The notes beneath the pieces are model-generated. The model was given only the letters and a program-made list of their open reading frames with translations. It did no database searches and was not told the origin of the DNA. Of a DNA stretch of 64,000 nucleotides, positions 33,973-43,650 are shown piece by piece. The position numbers and the translations under genes are program-made. The stretch is from Aphanomyces cochlioides (lineage: Eukaryota; Oomycota; Saprolegniomycetes; Saprolegniales; Verrucalvaceae): the NCBI GenBank assembly GCA_019828595.1, contig JAHQRK010000006.1:3224001-3288000 (forward strand). The letters are read 5' to 3'. Numbering within the stretch: position 1 is the first letter of the stretch; each line of letters begins with the position of its first letter.

Positions 33973-34694
33973 CCGTATAACGCAATATGATTGGTAGTTA
34001 ATGTAATGAATTGACTTGATGTCTGACAATGTTGCAATGTTGAACCTCGTGGAGCTTTGCCAGTTGAATTTGCCATAGGTGTCAAAGACAGAAACGGCAT
34101 ACTTTCGATTACACTTAGCACTTTGGGGTATCGACATAAGCGCTCGTCGTTTCCCACCCCGGGCGATTTTTTGTCATACAGACACATTATTATTACACCT
34201 GCACTGATTCTAAGTGTATTTTGCAAACAGAAATTGTGATTCTTCATGCATCCCCCACCATCTACTTACAGTTAAATAGTAGCTATCATAAATTCAATCA
34301 GTCCACACAGAACATACATCCTCCAAAAGACACATGAATCACACAAATTTTGACGTTACTACGTCAAAAGTCGTGAGATAGTGGCGAAATGAGGAGATCA
34401 CATCCGTCACCGTTACCTGTGAAGATTGCTCGTCCTTATCGTTTCATTAGTTCATCATAAAGTATTTTAGAAATCAACGATGTTTTGTGCTTTTTGCTCC
34501 AGGTATTCACATCACAATCAGGTCAGCGAGCACATAACACGTCAACAAAAGAAATGTTGTCTTGTAGCTAGCCTAGCTTGTATGCATGCTAGATGTTAAA
34601 GTATATTCAGGACGGCATTTTGTTTGTCCGTTTGACTTTAATAAGCTACGAGTAAAAGAAGCTATATTTAGGCCAATAATGGTTTTTTTAGGAA

Positions 34695-34717
34695 CTGTGA
34701 TAGAATCTCTATCACAG
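34695..34717. repeat. hairpin motif, copy 2
   Basis: CTGTGATAG, AATCT, CTATCACAG: perfect nine-base arms. Confidence 0.8.
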
Positions 34718-34797
34718 CTGCACAGAATTTTGCACCTTTCAAAATCGTATACTGAAATCAAGTCAAAAATATTTATTGAAAATGAATTTCAGGCAAC

Positions 34798-34818
34798 TGT
34801 GATAGGTTTCCTATCACA
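34798..34818. repeat. hairpin motif, copy 3
   Basis: TGTGATAGG, TTT, CCTATCACA: perfect nine-base arms, 81 bases after copy 2. A half-site (GATTCTATCATAG) follows at 34837. Confidence 0.8.
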
Positions 34819-34884
34819 CTCCCATACAAAAAGATCATGATTCTATCATAGATGCAGCAGATGTATCGATTTTTCCAATCGATC

Positions 34885-35090
34885 TGCAAATCGCTCAGCC
34901 AATCAGAATCGAGTATTTACCAAATTCACGCAAAACACACCCAGACACACGTGTAATTAATTTGGGACGTTTGCCATTCTTTCCATTTATACTTGACTTC
35001 AGTATGATCGAATCGATTTGGAGAAGAATTCGATCTTGGTAAAAAAATACAAATTTGGGTGAAAAAAACAATACAAACTTCAAATGTAAT
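34885..35090 (+). repeat. diverged noncoding direct repeat, copy 2
   Basis: Counterpart of 31705-31850. It lies just upstream of the left end of the PIF/Harbinger element. Confidence 0.65.
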
Positions 35091-35467
35091 GAAATTGAAT
35101 GCTTCGTACATGTTTTTCAAACATTTAAAACGTTTGAAAATACACTATTTAACGTTCATAATCGACGCGTAAACCTTAAATAGTGTATGCGTCAATTAAT
35201 TGAAACATTTTCGAAACATCTCAAAACTCCAGTTTTGGACCCAAACGACAATAGAGAGATTTTGCAAACAGTCCACCCAGTTCCCGTTCCGCTCATGAGG
35301 ACTCAGTATTGCCAAAGTAGGCTCTCGCCGGAGCTGGCAAGACTGCAACCTGCGTGCGTTTTGCAGATTGCCAGTTCAGCTCCGTCTTGCGGAGAGTGCC
35401 GGATAATCACCACAATAACCGATCATGTCTTTTCATAACCTCGCGACTCCTCAGTGTGGTTGCTATC

Positions 35468-36556
35468 ATGGTGCTCACCCTGAAAGAGCTCTGCGAAATG
35501 GTTCCTGTCGTCAAGACCCGCCGTCAACGCCAACAATTCCTACAGTTGTGTCTTCTGTCGTGTATCGAGAGACCATTGATTCCAAACATCCGTTTCAAGC
35601 TAACGACGAATTCCAATGCCAAGATGGACTTTCAGTTTGATGTCATAGGGATCAAAAAGCTAGGATTCTTGTTGGGTCTACCCTCTGTAGTCATTACAAA
35701 AAGTCGACATCGTGTCAACCGTGAAGAAGCTATATGCATCCTGCTTGGTCGACTCACATTTCCAACTCGATTGCACGATATGGGTAGGACGTTTGGACGA
35801 TCGAGGTCTGCCCTTTGTGAGATTTTTCTTTGTGTAATAGACGAACTCTATGATCGATGGCACGACTTATTGTATCTGAACATTAAACTTTTACGTCGAA
35901 ACTTGCCCCGATACTGCATTGATATTGCAAACAAAGGCCCCCCGCTAGCAAACGTATATGGATTTATTTATGGTACAAAGGTTGCTACGTGCCGAATCTC
36001 AGCAACAGGCGACGGCCAAAATTTGCAGCGCCAAATCTACAGTGGTCACAAGAGATATCATTGCCTCAGTTACCAAGCCCTATCAGCCCCTGATGGTATT
36101 TGTCTCCATTTTTTTGGCCCCGTTGAGGGGAGGCGCCATGATACGACACTGATGCGGCTAAGTGGACTGCTAGATCGTTTGAGTGACTTTGTTGATATTG
36201 TTGAAGGTCATTACATATACGGAGATGCTGCTTACGGTATATCCCAGTTCATTATGTCTGGCTTTAGAGGAGCATCAATATCCGAAGAGAAGAAAACATT
36301 TAATAAGCTCATGAGCCGTGTCAGACAAGCTGTTGAATGGAACTTCAAGGTGATGAAGTCGCTGTGGGCATTTATCAACTACAAGTACATGGCAAAAATT
36401 CGTCTGTCACCCGTGGCAAGAATCGTTTGCGTTTCAATGCTCCTGACTAATTGCCACTGCTGCCACTTTGGAAGTAACCAAATCAGCGAGTACTTTGACT
36501 TGACACCACCCTCTCTCGAGGAATACCTTGATACGTACGATGTAGCTGATGTTTAA
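35468..36556 (+). CDS. HARBI1-like transposase (first catalytic Asp replaced)
   Basis: 362 residues from the ATG at 35468 (MVLTLKELCEMVPVV). The usual HARBI1 order is seen: an N-terminal region with LGLPSVVITKSRHRVNREEA and RTFGRSRSALCEIF, then the DDE nuclease, with QIYSGHKRYHCLSYQAL, HFFGPVEGRRHDTTLMRLSG, IYGDAAYGISQF and RVRQAVEWNFKVMKSLW. The second Asp (YGDAAYG) and the Glu (VEWNF) remain, but the first motif, normally GFIDGT, reads GFIYGT (GAT to TAT at about 35968). That residue binds the catalytic metal in this family, so the protein should be inactive as a nuclease although its frame is fully open. Confidence 0.9.
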   Translation: MVLTLKELCEMVPVVKTRRQRQQFLQLCLLSCIERPLIPNIRFKLTTNSNAKMDFQFDVIGIKKLGFLLGLPSVVITKSRHRVNREEAICILLGRLTFPTRLHDMGRTFGRSRSALCEIFLCVIDELYDRWHDLLYLNIKLLRRNLPRYCIDIANKGPPLANVYGFIYGTKVATCRISATGDGQNLQRQIYSGHKRYHCLSYQALSAPDGICLHFFGPVEGRRHDTTLMRLSGLLDRLSDFVDIVEGHYIYGDAAYGISQFIMSGFRGASISEEKKTFNKLMSRVRQAVEWNFKVMKSLWAFINYKYMAKIRLSPVARIVCVSMLLTNCHCCHFGSNQISEYFDLTPPSLEEYLDTYDVADV

Positions 36557-36599
36557 GATTTAATTCAATACACATGGATTTCTTAGAAAAGCCTAAGAT

Positions 36600-36775
36600 G
36601 TAAGTAGATCTGACCATGCATGTCAACGCTTACGAAATGAGCCTTCAGCGATGTCAACTTATGTCAACACTCAGCAAATGAACCTTGACATGGATAGCGA
36701 TGTCAACTTACACTAGCGAAGCTTGAGATCTTTGCTACTGTAAGTAGACATGACTATGCATGTCAAGACTCATTC
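36600..36775 (+). repeat. internal repeat block A of the Harbinger element
   Basis: It contains GACCATGCATGTCAACG, AATGAACCTTGACATGGATA, GATGTCAACTTACACTAGCG and GACATGACTATGCATGTCAA. The same words recur in block B (37690-37850). Between the blocks lie about 0.9 kb of unrelated AT-rich DNA. Confidence 0.7.
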
Positions 36776-37689
36776 TCCGGAATTTGTGGGCTATTTTATC
36801 GAGTTTTAGAGCATCTGTGGGACAAATTGTCCCAAATTTTCAAGAAAATCAAAAATTTTCCTTCAAGTCGTTTTCATACATTTCCAAGAGCTCACATCAT
36901 TTCTGCTGGGACAGAATCCCACAATATCAATTTATAGGGTTTTAACATTCGACGTCTTTTCCTAGAGAAAGTGTCCAAAAGATAGCTCTGCCTTAGAGAA
37001 ACACTGTTCTTGTGAAGCGAACCTCTCGAGCTAGGAGTCTCGACTTAAGTTTATACAGTTGGAGTAAGCTGTAAGTCTTTCGATTTAAAACAAATCACAT
37101 TTGAAGCTGAAAACGCCCAGCTTTGATCTGGGCAACGCCATTGATGAATCAAACACCACAGAGACACTCTTATGCTACATTATTCTTTGCCGTTTTAGTG
37201 TCTATTTAACACACTAAACTATTGCTTATCTTTGATGCGTGTGCGACATCCAGATCTTGACTCTCCTCTAAACGATCAATCTAATCGAAGTCGCCGAGTC
37301 CTAAGCTACATAGTCGAGATGAAATCATCTACTCGTGCTTTTGTGTGATTCTGTGTCTGCTTGCTAAGACATTTTGTCAAAATTCTCTGTTCACTCAGGC
37401 CCTATAAACTATTCAGTGCAAGTTGCGATAATTCACAGAGCAAATACGCTCGCTAGGGTTTTGAGGTGCCTTTAGTTACCATGCAAAACATGACAGCACA
37501 TCCGTTGTTAGAAGCTCCTTGATCTCATTTATTATCTATGACAGTCACACGTAGTTTGTCTCGAAAGAAGGCACTTTGAAGAGGACTTTACGCATCGCGA
37601 GTTCAAAGTCAATGCAACTTCATTGATTTACTTGTAAGTTATATATCATTGTCATATGCGTTTTATTGCTCCCACAATTGTCCCACAAT

Positions 37690-37850
37690 TTCCCTCTAAG
37701 AGTCATTTGGTGAGCGTTGATATGGATAGCGATGTCAACTTACACTAGCGATGCGATTGAGCTCTGCTGGTGTTAGTGGACATGACCATGCATGTCAATG
37801 CTCACCAAATGAACCTTGACATGGATCGCGATGTCAACTTCCACAAGCCG
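37690..37850 (+). repeat. internal repeat block B of the Harbinger element
   Basis: GATATGGATAGCGATGTCAA, CTTACACTAGCGATG, GACATGACCATGCATGTCAA and AATGAACCTTGACATGGATC match block A, with slightly different order and substitutions. It lies just 3' of the Myb/SANT-like gene. Confidence 0.7.
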
Positions 37851-37894
37851 AGCTATCTCTCTCAAGATAAATCAACATGAGATTTGTATTAAGA

Positions 37895-38596
37895 TTACTT
37901 TCTGCTCATCATCTCTAGCATTGCCATGATTGTAGCATGTTGTTGACGTGACTGCTCCATCGCAAACGCACGATCTTTCTCGCGTTCAATACGATCTTTT
38001 TCACGTTCAGCCAACTCTGTTTCAAATTGGTATTTACGGAACTCCAAGTCGGATCTCCGAAGTTCGAGGTCAGCTTTGTTGTCCTCCTGCATTGATGTAG
38101 TCAACTTTATGAGTCGACCGCCACCTGTGCTGTTCCCATCGTTTTCTTCTTCGGTCTTTTTTCGTTTTCCCAGTGAAGAAAGAGCCTTGTTGCGGATACG
38201 CTCGCCTTCACTTTCCTCACGTTGAGAGTCTGAGATCGCTGTCTCTGCTCGTTCTTTGTCTTGCATTATACTGTCATCAACAGCGGACAAGAGTTCATCT
38301 AATAGTTGCAGCTTTTCGTCGTAGTTTTGATCGATTCCCGAGGCCAGCATTGACTCGCGGTCGAACGCTCTGTGATGTTTAAGCAGGACGTCAAATCGAT
38401 GTTGCGCCTTTTTGGAATCAAATCCTGGTCTGTCAAACTCGCCATCGTCATCGAGCTTCTGTGCGATTGAGGCCCAAACTTTCATTACCTCGCCATGGCG
38501 TGCTTCAAAGGGCCGCTCAGCATTTACTTGCCGAAGAAGCATGACGTCCTCATGATCCGAGAACTTGCGACGCTTGGTTGGCTTTGGGGCATTCAT
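37895..38596 (-). CDS. Myb/SANT-like accessory protein of the Harbinger element
   Basis: 233 residues from ATG at 38596. The N-terminal trihelix/SANT-type domain (RKFSDHEDVMLLRQVNAERP, VMKVWASIAQKL, FDSKKAQHRFDVLLKHH) is followed by an acidic linker, a basic patch (LGKRKKTEEEN) and a long charged coiled coil (DLELRRSDLEFRKYQFETEL, then repeated EREKDR). In PIF/Harbinger elements the Myb-like partner binds the TIRs and helps import the transposase into the nucleus. The gene is open and convergent with the transposase. Confidence 0.85.
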   Translation of the reverse strand: MNAPKPTKRRKFSDHEDVMLLRQVNAERPFEARHGEVMKVWASIAQKLDDDGEFDRPGFDSKKAQHRFDVLLKHHRAFDRESMLASGIDQNYDEKLQLLDELLSAVDDSIMQDKERAETAISDSQREESEGERIRNKALSSLGKRKKTEEENDGNSTGGGRLIKLTTSMQEDNKADLELRRSDLEFRKYQFETELAEREKDRIEREKDRAFAMEQSRQQHATIMAMLEMMSRK

Positions 38597-38871
38597 TGCT
38601 TGCGACTATTGGGAAGAGGTAGCAATCTTTCTAAGTTTAGAACGCAATATAATTGGTCAAAGAATTCAATTTTTGACGAATGGCTGCACTCTCTGTGATT
38701 GAGCGGAACTGGCAATAAATCCGCTTATTTCACTTATATGGCGGAGAGATATCAAATTTCAGAAGGTTCCGTTCTGACATCTGAACAGATTTGAGAGTTT
38801 TCGCCGCTTTTGACAAACATCTGTTTGGGAGCTGAACGGGTACTGGGATGACTGTTTGCAAAATCTTTCTA

Positions 38872-39468
38872 ATATAGGTCATCAAATATTATCATTGCAT
38901 ATATTTTGGTATTTTAGGTGCTAAAGTCCCCTCGATGATGCTATCCTCTGTGAGATGGCAGCCTCCGATCAAGAGCAGCTTCACAATTTGTGATATTCTG
39001 GAGTTGAAATTTTATCCACCAATTTTCGCCCATTGGCTTGGCTTTGATTGGCTGGATTAAAAACCGAGAAAAAACTGCAAAACAATCAGCCAATCAAATA
39101 AGTCGAATGGAATTTTGGACAGCTCTGATTGGCTGAATTAATTATTAAAAAAATACAGGTTGAAGAATCGACCAATAAAATCAGTCTAACAAGATTTGGA
39201 CGATTTCAATTGGCTGTAGCAATTTGTACTGGCGAATCCGCCCAGCCGAATAAACACACATCGTATATCATCGTGTGGTGGTGAAATTTTGACGATTTTG
39301 TGACACTGATTTGGACCACGGAAGTTTTGAAATGTTGCCCACATGGGATGAAATATTGACGAAGACGAATCGAAAGAGGAATCGAACTCATTTGTCTCAC
39401 GTGGCGTGGCCGTCGCATCTTCCCAAAGATGCTTTCCATCGTTTGCTCATTTTGAAATCAGAGTCGAC
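38872..39468. other. intergenic with clustered CCAAT boxes
   Basis: No gene seen. ATTGGCT or AGCCAAT occurs repeatedly between 39030 and 39220 (CCCATTGGCT, TGATTGGCTGG, TCAGCCAATC, TGATTGGCTGAA, TCAATTGGCTG), in both orientations. Confidence 0.5.
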
Positions 39469-39774
39469 ATGGCGGTCCAAATGAAGTTTTTCAACACGCG
39501 GCCATCTTCGTGCCTCCACTGCAAGAAGTTTGGCACATCATACGGCAAGAAAGACCGTCTCGGCCGCGGGTATTATTGCTCCCAAGCTTGTTTGTTGGCA
39601 AACAAATCCATACCACGACACTCTTGGTCGACCACAAGTGACACATCAACCAGCGACGTCTCGGACGACCAAATGCTGGACGAACCATCGTCGTTTGTCA
39701 ATTACTTTGACGATGACACTGCAGCCGTTGCTCTATCTTGTCATCATGTCCAAGCCGATGGATTTCTCATTTAA
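39469..39774 (+). CDS. small Cys-rich zinc-finger-like protein
   Basis: 101 residues from ATG at 39469. The N-terminal half carries SCLHCKKFGTSYGKKD and GRGYYCSQACLLANK, two CxxC-type pairs about 20 residues apart, as in treble-clef or MYND-like zinc sites. The C-terminal half is Ser/Thr/Asp-rich. It has no signal peptide. The frame is also open upstream to 39406, but without an ATG. It is called for the paired cysteines; the function is unknown. Confidence 0.5.
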   Translation: MAVQMKFFNTRPSSCLHCKKFGTSYGKKDRLGRGYYCSQACLLANKSIPRHSWSTTSDTSTSDVSDDQMLDEPSSFVNYFDDDTAAVALSCHHVQADGFLI

Positions 39775-40597
39775 CGACCTGACAGTCACAATCTGTCACT
39801 ACTATTATAGAGCTCTATTTAACCCAATTCAAAGTATTTTTCAACGAAACTTTCCATCCATGATTTCCAAAAGTTTGAAACTTTTCACCTGCGCATCACG
39901 AGGATACAGCTCCTTTGTTGGATACCGAGCCTGCATTTTGGTCGAGCACAATGTTTCGTGAATTTATTCAATGGGTGGTGTTGTGATACAAACACTTCTG
40001 TCGTCTCCAAAGTTGGAGTTCAAAGCTCCTTCACCCTCTTGTCAAGCATGAATCCCGATGTAAATGGGCATACTAGTACAGGCAACATGCTCCATCGCAA
40101 TGAGTTCAAAAAATGATTCACAATTCTCAAATGTCGCCGTCGAGAATTGCGCAATGTGCGGATTTCTAGTCAAACTGCGGTGGAATTCCATTTTCCCGAC
40201 TTGGATTGTGTTTTCCCAACGCGACGTTGGACATGTTGTCACACGGGCATGGTGGCAGCATGTGATTATTGTATCCAGGGAAAGTTTCCCACGCGACAGA
40301 TGGAGCTGCGGTCCATGGCAAACTCGCCAACTCCAAGCAGACCCGGGCGCGGCGGCGGCGGTAGAGAGGGTTCATCGCCGTGATCTTTTCATCGATATTG
40401 GATTCTCAACTCGCAGTCTCAAGGACGAAAGGACGAGAGGCTTATTCTTCTCTCGTTTGTCGTCGATTGCAGAGAAAGGTTTTGTCGGACGAAAAAGTTA
40501 CTGCTGTCGTGTGTTTCACGACCTGTTCAATATTTCCGCCAATGAAACAACTGACGGCCAAGGTGGTCAGCCAAAGCTAAAGTTCATTCTCGAACAA
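39775..40597. other. upstream region of the receptor kinase
   Basis: Frames here are fragments without motifs; the one leading into the kinase has no ATG-supported domain. The GC-rich GGGCGCGGCGGCGGCGGTAG near 40347 stands out. Confidence 0.4.
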
Positions 40598-43098
40598 ATG
40601 ACGATGGCCTGGAGAGTTGGTGCGGCGGTGGCCGTCGCCGTGGCGTCTGTGGCAGACGCGGCTTGTTCGTATTCCAGCCTCCCGTCGTATGTCTATGGCG
40701 TCGTCGTGAGCGACAAGACGCTCTGTCCCGCCGTAAACGCGACGTGTGTTGTCAATAAAAACACTTGTGCGCTCGTTGGCACGGGCGACCCGAGCGTCGA
40801 AGATTGGAATGCCATTGGGAGCTACTTGGACGCCCCCACCAAGTGGTATTCATGGTACGGTCGCCTTCTCCTTGGTGTTCAAGCTGACGGGTGTCGTCGT
40901 AGGGACTTTTCCGGTGCCTTTTCCGTCTTGAACATGGACCTGATGGTCTTTCCCAATCGCTTCTCTGAACTGTACGACGCGCGCTCACTGTAGCCTCTCT
41001 AATCATGGTCATGTAGAACGTTTACCAATATCTCCATCCCGAATGGAACTGTATTTCAACCGTGGCCGACCAACTTGTCACGATTGTACGGACTCGCTTT
41101 TCCCTTGACGGGTTGTCGTTGACCGCCCAATTCGTAGGACTTTTCAAGTCAGCAACCTCAAGACAATCACAACTTTATATCCGCTTCCATCCAAGCTTGA
41201 ATTCCTGTTTGTTCTCGCATCCTTTGGCTCTCTAATGATCGCTCTGGGCTGTAGATTTCTCGGCGTGAACTATCTCTCAGACACGACGGAACTAAGTACA
41301 CTACCGCGGTCTGTCGTTCGGCTGTACGAAGTCTATATCGAGTCGAAGCTAAACATGCCCGTAGATCGCTGGAGCGCAACCAATATACTGAAATTGCCAA
41401 CCTCGATTGGACTCGCATGACCCAAGTGTGAGTTCCTGACCTCCAAGAGTTCATCGTCACTTTGATTTCCATAGTTATCTCATCGGATGCTCCAAGCTCC
41501 AGTCGATCAATATGGTCAATTTCAGCACTGCGATGATCAACTTGTCAGACATCCATGCAGGAGATTTCATCCTGATTGACAGCGTAGGGACTTGACAAAT
41601 GTTCAATTGACCAAGTGGATCATGACGAGCGATACATTCAAAGCTCTCAATTCGACGTTAAAGCCCAACAATACTGCCTACGACTCGTCGTCCACGAATG
41701 GCGACAAGAAGTACACGGGCTATGGGTATTACGGCACGACGATTACCACGAGCGCGTCCGACTGCGCTGCTGTGAACGGCAAACTCCAAGAACTCTGGCC
41801 AGACAAGACCGAACGCTACTACAAGTATGCTAGCGCTGTCTTTACAGTCTGCGTCGTCGGTAAGCATATTTCCCATTGCATATCCAACTGACGGGGGGAT
41901 CGTGCAGGAAGCACTAGTAGCACCAACAGCGACGGCTCATCAAGCTCATCGTCGTCACTCAGCACGGGGGCTATCATTGGTATTGCAGCTGGATGTGTCG
42001 TTGTGATTGGGGCCATTGTCGGCTTTGTCTGCGTCCGTCGTCGTCGCAACCATGGCTACAACCATCACGAAGGTGGATACGACGCGACGCCCAAGTACCA
42101 AGATAGCTCGTACCAGCCATCGACAAACAACGGCACTGGCAACTATACGGCAACCGCGACGCCGTCGATTACAAACGACGCGAGCGTGAATCTCCAAGCT
42201 CTGGCATTGATCCGCCTCGATGAGCAAGAAGTGCTCTTGCATCAAAAACTAGGCTCTGGTGCATTTGCCGATGTCTGGTCGGGCTCGTTCCATGGAAACG
42301 GTGTCGCTGTCAAGGTGCTGCAGGCAAGTCGCGTGACGTCAGCCACACAAATCCAGTCGTTCGTGTCGGAAATTCTCCTCATGAGCTCGTTCGACTCGCC
42401 ATTTATTGTCAAGTTGCTCGGTGCGAGCTGGACCCGTCCGACGGATTTGAAATGCGTGATGGAATTGATGGACGGCGGCGATTTGAAGGATTACTTGGAC
42501 AAACACACGTCTGACCAATTCCCATGGCGCATGAAATACCAGCACATCCACAGCATCGCGGAAGCTTTGGTCTACTTGCACTCGATGAATATTATCCACC
42601 GCGATCTCAAGTCCCGCAACGTCTTGTTGGACTCGACCAAGGCCACCAAGTTGACCGACTTTGGCATTTCCAAGGAAGACATTCAAGCCACGATGACGAT
42701 GGGCGTCGGAACCTTTCGATGGATGGCTCCAGAAGTACTCCAGGACAGTGGCTATTCAGTCCCTGCGGATATTTACTCGTTTGGTACGTTGCGTTGCATC
42801 ATTGCGGACGTTGACACTGTCGCTAGGTATGTTGTTGTCAGAATTTGATACGCATCATGTTCCATATGCCGATTTGACCAACCCTGTGAATGGCCAGCCA
42901 CTTGTGGATTCAGCGATTATTTTGAAAGTCGTGGCGGGCGCGATCAAGCCAACGTTCTCGGACAACTGCCCCCGTTGGATTTATGAAATGGCCATGCAAT
43001 GCTTGGCCCATGACCCAAATGAACGTCCGAATGCAATGCAGCTTTCGTTTATCATCCGTGGCCGACTCAAAGAAATGGGCATCCAAACCCTTCAATAA
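40598..43098 (+). CDS. LRR receptor-like kinase of the oomycete TKL type
   Basis: Multi-exon gene beginning with a signal peptide (MTMAWRVGAAVAVAVASVADA). Short introns at about 40856, 40990, 41087, 41203, 41324, 41429, 41531, 41859 and 42784 (all GT..AG) connect leucine-rich repeats (SRLTFQVSNLKTITTLYPLP, LPRSVVRLSLERNQYTEIAN, VYLIGCSKLQSINMVNFSTA). A juxtamembrane Ser stretch and one TM segment (GAIIGIAAGCVVVIGAIVGF, then RRRR) follow. The kinase has every key motif: LGSGAFADVW, VAVKVL, IIHRDLKSRN, LTDFGISKED, FRWMAPEVLQ and PADIYSFG. The stop is at 43098. It is probably a plasma-membrane sensor; the ligand is unknown. It appears intact. Confidence 0.87.
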
Positions 43099-43650
43099 AG
43101 GACCACCGACGCCATCAGCGACGGCCTGCTCGCTGCACTGTTTTTATTACCCCATAGTGCGTTTTTGATAAGGTTGATTTAAGTTGAGTCATCTTTAAAG
43201 ACTAGCTGATGAACCGCCCCCCGTTGCCCCCCCCCTCTCTGTTCCTACTTCCCCTCTCTTAGCCCCATCAGCGAACTTTTCATACATTCTACAACTTGGG
43301 GACGACTCCGTACCTTTAATTATGATCTATGAAAGATTTTTTGTAGCGACGAGGATGCTTTTGAGTCTGCAAACTTGAAATTTGAGCTCTGTGACGGCAT
43401 TGCTGTCAGGGTTGAATACCACCGAGCATCATAGTGTAAGTTCATTTCGCCTGAATTCCCCCTGTTACGAAGCTTCAATGCAGAGGTTGAGGCAAATGAT
43501 AACAAGCGAAATGTGTCATGCAATGAGGCAAACTATTGCGCCAGAGGCTGCTATTTGTCACTCCGCCAAGATATATGCATTCGTCTTGTGAAGAAGAGAG
43601 TTGGAACATGGGTGTTAACATAATTTGTTGGATTTCATTTGGTTGGGTAT
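43099..43650. other. intergenic with polypyrimidine tract
   Basis: No gene seen. A C/T-only tract (about 43217-43260) follows the kinase stop. Confidence 0.4.

Larger units (their letters stand above)
33437..35251. other. intergenic, AT-rich, with hairpins
   Basis: No gene seen. It contains three hairpin motifs described separately and the second copy of the noncoding direct repeat. GGGTACGTTAAAAC (33600) mirrors the bases at 33437-33450, possibly one end of the Tc1-type element. Confidence 0.45.
35252..38871 (+). mobile_element. PIF/Harbinger DNA transposon, two genes, 43-bp TIRs
   Basis: Terminal inverted repeats at 35252-35294 and 38829-38871 agree at about 38 of 43 positions (shared core AGATTTTGCAAACAGTC). 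Inside are a DDE_4-type transposase on the plus strand and a Myb/SANT-like gene on the minus strand, convergent, as is usual for PIF/Harbinger. I could not see matching 3-bp target duplications. Confidence 0.85.

Noticed and set aside
40064..40597. Extension of the receptor kinase frame upstream of 40598
   Set aside because: No signal peptide or domain there, whereas ATG 40598 begins a textbook signal peptide.
41340..41400. Apparent frameshift in the LRR part of the receptor kinase at 40.6 kb
   Set aside because: An intron GTACGA..CCCGTAG (about 44 bases) joins the frames into a regular LRR, so no break is needed.
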